From: Campanula takesimana
Taxonomy: Eukaryota; Streptophyta; Magnoliopsida; Asterales; Campanulaceae
Assembly (NCBI GenBank): GCA_026119855.1
Contig: JAOWBW010000568.1
Span: forward strand, 682,001-746,000
Reading direction: 5' to 3'
Length of the DNA stretch: 64,000 nucleotides
The position numbers and the translations under genes are program-made. Shown in pieces: positions 59,600 through 64,000 of the stretch. Within the stretch, counting starts at the first letter, position 1; every line of letters begins with the position of its first letter. A model generated the notes under the pieces. The model was not told the DNA's origin and made no database searches. It saw only the letters and a program-made list of their open reading frames with translations.

Positions 59600-61060
59600 T
59601 GTTGGTCCCAGAGGGCAACAAGGGTATAGAACCGCTAGAGGGGGGGGGGTGAATAGCGGTTTGAAAACTTTTCGAAAATACCCTTGAAAATCAACCGAGT
59701 ACTTATCAGTTTGGTTAACTGCTGTTTAAAGCACTTAAACCGAACTAATAAAATGCACATCGGAGTTTTGCGGTTTTGGCCAAACTGATAGTTAAAGAGT
59801 TGGGCGGTTAGACTCGGGTTGAAAACACAATGATGCAATAGATAAGTTCAACTTTTAAAATCAAAGACAAACACGATTCATATTTCAAGTCATTTCGTAT
59901 ATGGATTCAGTTTGAGACCACAAACAAGAAATATAATTGCAAGACAGAAAGTAAAGATCAAACACACAATTTGAAGAGGTTCGTTCTTAAATGAACTACG
60001 TCCTCTACCTAGATGGTTAGTCTAAGATTTTCTAATAGCTATGAGACTTGTATTAATTCAGAGTAGGTTTTACAAGATAAATCTAAACTCTAAACAATAA
60101 GTCTAACCTAAGCTATGAACAATATAACCGGTGTTTTCGAAGTATATAATCTATATGATCATATAAGTCGGGTGTGTGTGTGGAAAGAAATCAAATGCTC
60201 TAAGTATCTAAATGATGATCAAGCAAATGAATGTCTTTCGGTGTAAAGGTTGAGTATGAATGGTTTTAGGCTTGAAGCTTGATGAAGAATTTCTGGGTTT
60301 GCTAAGGAGATGGATGAAGGTTTGAATATCTGGGTTTCAATCTTCAAAGCAAACTTGAATACTTGGGAATAAATCTCTTGAGGCTCAGCAACCTTCATTG
60401 TTAAATAATGAAGGCTATTTATAGGCAGAGCACCCTTGTGACCGTTGGACAAAGATTTGAATCAAATCTGAAGGGTACGGTGCTGTCGAAATCCCATTGG
60501 TTGAGCTGTCATTTTCGTCCTTGGTTTTGTCTTGTAGTCCAAGGTAGTTGCGGCACCACTACCTGACACTTGTCCTTTGTTGCAGAGAGGACTAACGGTA
60601 AACAATTCAAAATGATAGACAAACCGACATTCCTTTTTGATAACTCCAAGTTGACTTAAAGTTATTTTGACATGACATAAAACATTCATTTGCGGTTGAA
60701 GGGGGAATGTTTGTCTAAGGAATAAATGACATCTCTTTAATTCTTTAATAACTGCTCTGCGGTTTCACCAGGCATAGGAGCGGTTCCAAAAATGAACTTG
60801 AAGGGCGGTTTCATCAAAGCCACAAATTTCGGTTTGATGAAAGACTAGAGGCTCCATGCTGGCGGTTCGAAGATGGCGGCTTGAGACACTAAACCGCTAC
60901 GGGTTAAACCGAACTACTCAGCCTAGACAAATAAAATCTAGAAATTGACTTATCTAAAAATTGAAGTATAACTTCATTACATGCAGTCCTGAAGTCCATA
61001 AAAAGACACGTGGCATGGCTCAATCAAATCAAGTGGGTGTACTAACAATGAATCCTAACA
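59600..61060 (-). mobile_element. Solo LTR of the Sirevirus-type family
   Basis: 1,461 bp, the inverse of the 3' LTR at 23328-24787, with TG...CA ends and a perfect 5-bp target duplication GTTAT (59595-59599, 61061-61065). No internal sequence, so it arose by LTR-LTR recombination. Confidence 0.95.
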
Positions 61061-61229
61061 GTTATTTTTCTCTAAAAAAAATTTAAAAAACTTTATAATT
61101 TTCTGCAAAAACTAGAGTTACATTTTGTAATAAAATAACCACATTTTGGAATCCAACTATTACATTCATTCACACAGCAAGTGTTACATTTCAACTGAAC
61201 AACTTAGCCTTTTTGTTTGTTACAAAATG

Positions 61230-61472
61230 CTCCCTCCGTCCCACCTCACTTGAAACCTAAGAGGTGGGCACAATAACTAAGAAAAAATGAATAAAATTAG
61301 GAAAATGTGTGGTGGAAAATGAAGAGAAAGAATTAGTAGGGTAAATAGTAGTGTTGGTTGAATAAATTGAGTCGTGGAAAATGAAGAGAGAATGAATGGT
61401 AGGGTAGATTCAATATGAAATTGTTAAAAGTTGGCTATTTTTGGGAGGTCTCAAGTGAGCTGGGACGGGAAG
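61230..61472. mobile_element. Stowaway MITE
   Basis: CTCCCTCCGTCCCACCTCAC with an inverse right end GTGAGCTGGGACGGGAAG|TA. The left TA has mutated to TG. Confidence 0.75.
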
Positions 61473-61880
61473 TATGATTTTATAAAAATAATTCAAAGCA
61501 TGGTGTTTTCGGATTTCTTTTGCGACATCAGAATCTCAAGAAACCTTCATTTTTAAAGTTGTTGAAGGTTTTTATTTCTTCTAAAAGATGACACAAGGCG
61601 GAAGCTGGGCGACTGGGCGGATCGACCCGTAGGTGGTTCTGTCTCCGGTGAGACAGCTTCACCTAAGAATTTGTATTACAATTGTATTGCATTTTATTTG
61701 AAGTATAAGTATTTACTAGCGAGCAGCCCGTGTGGTAGGCTTAGTCGCACGCCTACTAAATTAGACCTAAACTCGTCCACTAATAATGTAATTAGGGTAA
61801 GTCAGGGTCGATCCACGAAGAACAATGATTGTTGCGTACTAGTCACTTAACCAGATTGGGGGTTTGAATTGTTGTTATTA
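61473..61880. other. Unassigned repeat-like sequence
   Basis: Includes GGGTCGATCCACGAAGAAC, a phrase common in plant LTR-element leaders, and continues beyond the next MITE. No ends found. Confidence 0.25.
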
Positions 61881-62168
61881 CTCCCTCCGTTTCATGTGAC
61901 TTGAGACCAAAAATTTTGGCACACAAATTAAGGAAAAGTAAGAGAGAGAAATAGTGGGAGGAGATGGTTTGCGAGTATGAAAAATTAAATAGGAGAGAGA
62001 ATGAGTGGGAGGAATAGTAAGTTGATTGGTGTTGTGAGTGTAAAAGTAAAGTATGAGAGAGAATGAGTGGGAAGAATAGTAAAGATTCTTTACCATTTTG
62101 GGCAGTCTCAAGTCACGTGGAACGGACGGAAAAGGAAATAAGTCTCAAGTGACATGGAACGGAGGGAG
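61881..62168. mobile_element. Stowaway MITE
   Basis: CTCCCTCCGTTTCATGTGAC and inverse end GTGACATGGAACGGAGGGAG, flanked by TA. Confidence 0.9.
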
Positions 62169-62520
62169 TATATCCTAAGAACGGGGAAAATAAACTAAGA
62201 TGATTAAAAACAATGATTTAAAAGTACTTCAGATTTGATACTATCCCCGACTTTTAATTCTAATATAACTGATAATTCTTTTCTCCGTTAATCTTATTCA
62301 CTTGATCACGAGATGTATTTCAATCTCTGTCTCTTCTTTCAAATTAGTTACTAGCAGTGACACATTCACTAGAAACCCTAATTAAAATTAAATCTAGACT
62401 GACACAGAAAAGATCTAAAGATTAATTGATAATGTTTTAAGATACTAAGATCAATAACGCTTTCTAACGCTAATTAGATAATCGTGAAATCTTGCCTACT
62501 TTCCGAATTGCTAATGTAAA

Positions 62521-62960
62521 CCACCATTTGATCCCAAACACTCATTAAGGGGCATTTGGGCCATGTGGTCCCAAACACTAATTTGGAGCACCATTTGGGC
62601 CTAAACGCTTTATGGTTCTTATTTGGTCCAAAATGCTCATTTAGGACATCATTTGGGCCATATGGGCCATTTGGTCCTAAACACTAATGTAGAGCACTAT
62701 TTGAGCCATTTGGTCCCAAACACTAATGTAGAGCACCGTATGGTCCCAATCGCTTTTATGGTCCTTATTTGGTCCCAAACTTTCATTTTGGGCATCATTG
62801 GGACATTTGCGCATTTGGTCCCAAACACTAATGTAGAGCACCATTTGGTCTCAAACGCTTTTATGGTCCTTATTTGGTCCCAAAAGCTCATTTAGGACAT
62901 CATTTGGGCAATTTGGTCCCAAACACTAATGTAGAGCACCATTTGGTCCATAACACTCAT
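62521..62960. repeat. Imperfect minisatellite with TTTGGTCCCAAAC core
   Basis: Repeating phrases ATTTGGTCCCAAACACTAAT, GTAGAGCACCATTTGG and TTTATGGTCCTTATTTGG recur in a higher-order period of roughly 115-125 bp. It ends exactly at the next LTR. Confidence 0.85.
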
Positions 62961-64000
62961 TGTTGGATATTATGCCCTAGGCCCTTGAGAAAGGCTTATG
63001 CGTTACATCATAGCTTCATCGTTATAGAGATAACAAACCCGATTATTATATCCTTTGCATGTTTATTATAATAATCATTGTCCCTAGCCCTTATAAAGAG
63101 CTAGCATGAGTTTAATGGATAATTATATGATGATTATGGTGCATAGGATGCAGATTAAACTTGTGGGTACTTGTTGGAGAACAAGGTACTGGACTGACCC
63201 GTTAAGAGATTTATGTCATAGTCAAATGTCATAATTAAATCTCATAATAGCCATACCATTTGAATCTTTAGAACTGATATTATCACGGTCTTCCACATGA
63301 TGAACATTATGTTTGACGTACTCAAACGCTACCCTTAACCGGGTAGTTATAAAGGCTACGATTGGCATAATCGGATTCTTGTAAGGAAGAATGATAAGTC
63401 AAGATGAGATTTGTCCCTCTTCGGAGAGATGTCTGCTTAGGCCACTCGATGAGTGAGATTGATGATAGTGCATGGCCATGCCCAAATGAATTGATGTGAT
63501 CAATGTCATTTGCTTATATCAATCTACTCAAGATCGATAAAGCATTGGACAACATAAGTTGACTTGGACCATGACTTATGTACAATATGATATTGCGTGA
63601 CAAAGGGATTGTGATATGTTCTATAAGGTAACTTTGGACTTTCAAAGTTATACTAATTGGGTAGTTAAAATGGCTTACCAGAGTCCGCTTATGACATACG
63701 GGTTCTGAACTTGTTCGGACTCGTTGCCAACTTAGTATAATCCTATTGGGTCACACACAATAGAGAGATATGATTATTTATTTTGAGATTTAGAATCATC
63801 AAAATACAATAATCAATGAAGCAAAATAAGTCCTACGAAGAAAGCGTTTTTTCATCATCAAGCATTGGATCTAGCAATCAATCAAGAAGGTGTTCTTTAA
63901 CAAGGTTGTTCCTGCTGAGTTTTGATAAATATTTGAAGTTCAAGTGACTTAAGCGATTGTGCCATAGCCAACTGTTTTCGCTCACACTTTTTACTACAAA
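62961..64000 (+). mobile_element. Family-2 LTR, plus strand, runs off window
   Basis: Starts TGTTGGATATTATG and is a diverged inverse of 1443-2850 and 24820-26208. No polypurine tract precedes it, so it is a 5' or solo LTR. The left target site would be CTCAT (62956-62960). Confidence 0.8.

Overview
This is a nuclear plant (eudicot) window: intron-rich host gene sequence on an AT-rich background, heavily loaded with plant transposons (Copia/Sirevirus LTR elements, Stowaway, hAT and Mutator-like MITEs, an L1-type LINE piece and an Au-like tRNA SINE). I cannot fix the species from sequence alone. No prokaryotic features, CRISPR arrays, rRNA or free-standing tRNA genes were seen.

The only host gene I recognise is the catalytic epsilon subunit of translation initiation factor eIF2B. 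It is present as two tandem, same-strand copies. Copy A (4098-9280) keeps exons 1-3 and then jumps straight to the last exon, so it is a broken gene. Copy B (27462-56427) has 13 recognisable exons spread over 29 kb, with introns swollen by nested transposons, but I could not find two expected exons: the one after the hexapeptide-repeat domain ('exon 7') and the penultimate W2-domain exon ('exon 14'). Copy B is therefore probably also non-functional, unless the sequence is misassembled.

Layout. 1-2850: end of a Copia LTR, then part of a minus-strand LTR element (family 2). 2851-12124: first duplicon with copy A and its 3' flank. 12125-24787: a 12.7-kb Sirevirus-type Copia element with gag, pol and a giant third ORF. 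Its 5' LTR is truncated and its ORFs carry stops and a frameshift. 24788-33368: second duplicon, repeating 1411-9015 and including the family-2 LTR. 33369-56123: the body of copy B. 56124-59064: a third segment repeating 8980-12124 (the 3' tail of copy A). 59600-61060: a clean solo LTR of the same Copia family on the minus strand with a 5-bp target duplication. 61061-64000: MITEs, a minisatellite, and another family-2 LTR running off the end.

The most striking structural point is a 36-bp piece of exon 3 at 56124-56159, just upstream of the gene tail. Recombination between it and the real exon 3 (33312-33347) would delete 22.8 kb and produce exactly the fused structure of copy A. The most interesting element-level points are the giant 3' ORF of the Sirevirus with its own TATA-like sequence and a candidate first exon and intron, an in-frame 119-codon duplication inside its reverse transcriptase, and a dense AACCGC hexamer bias across the element.
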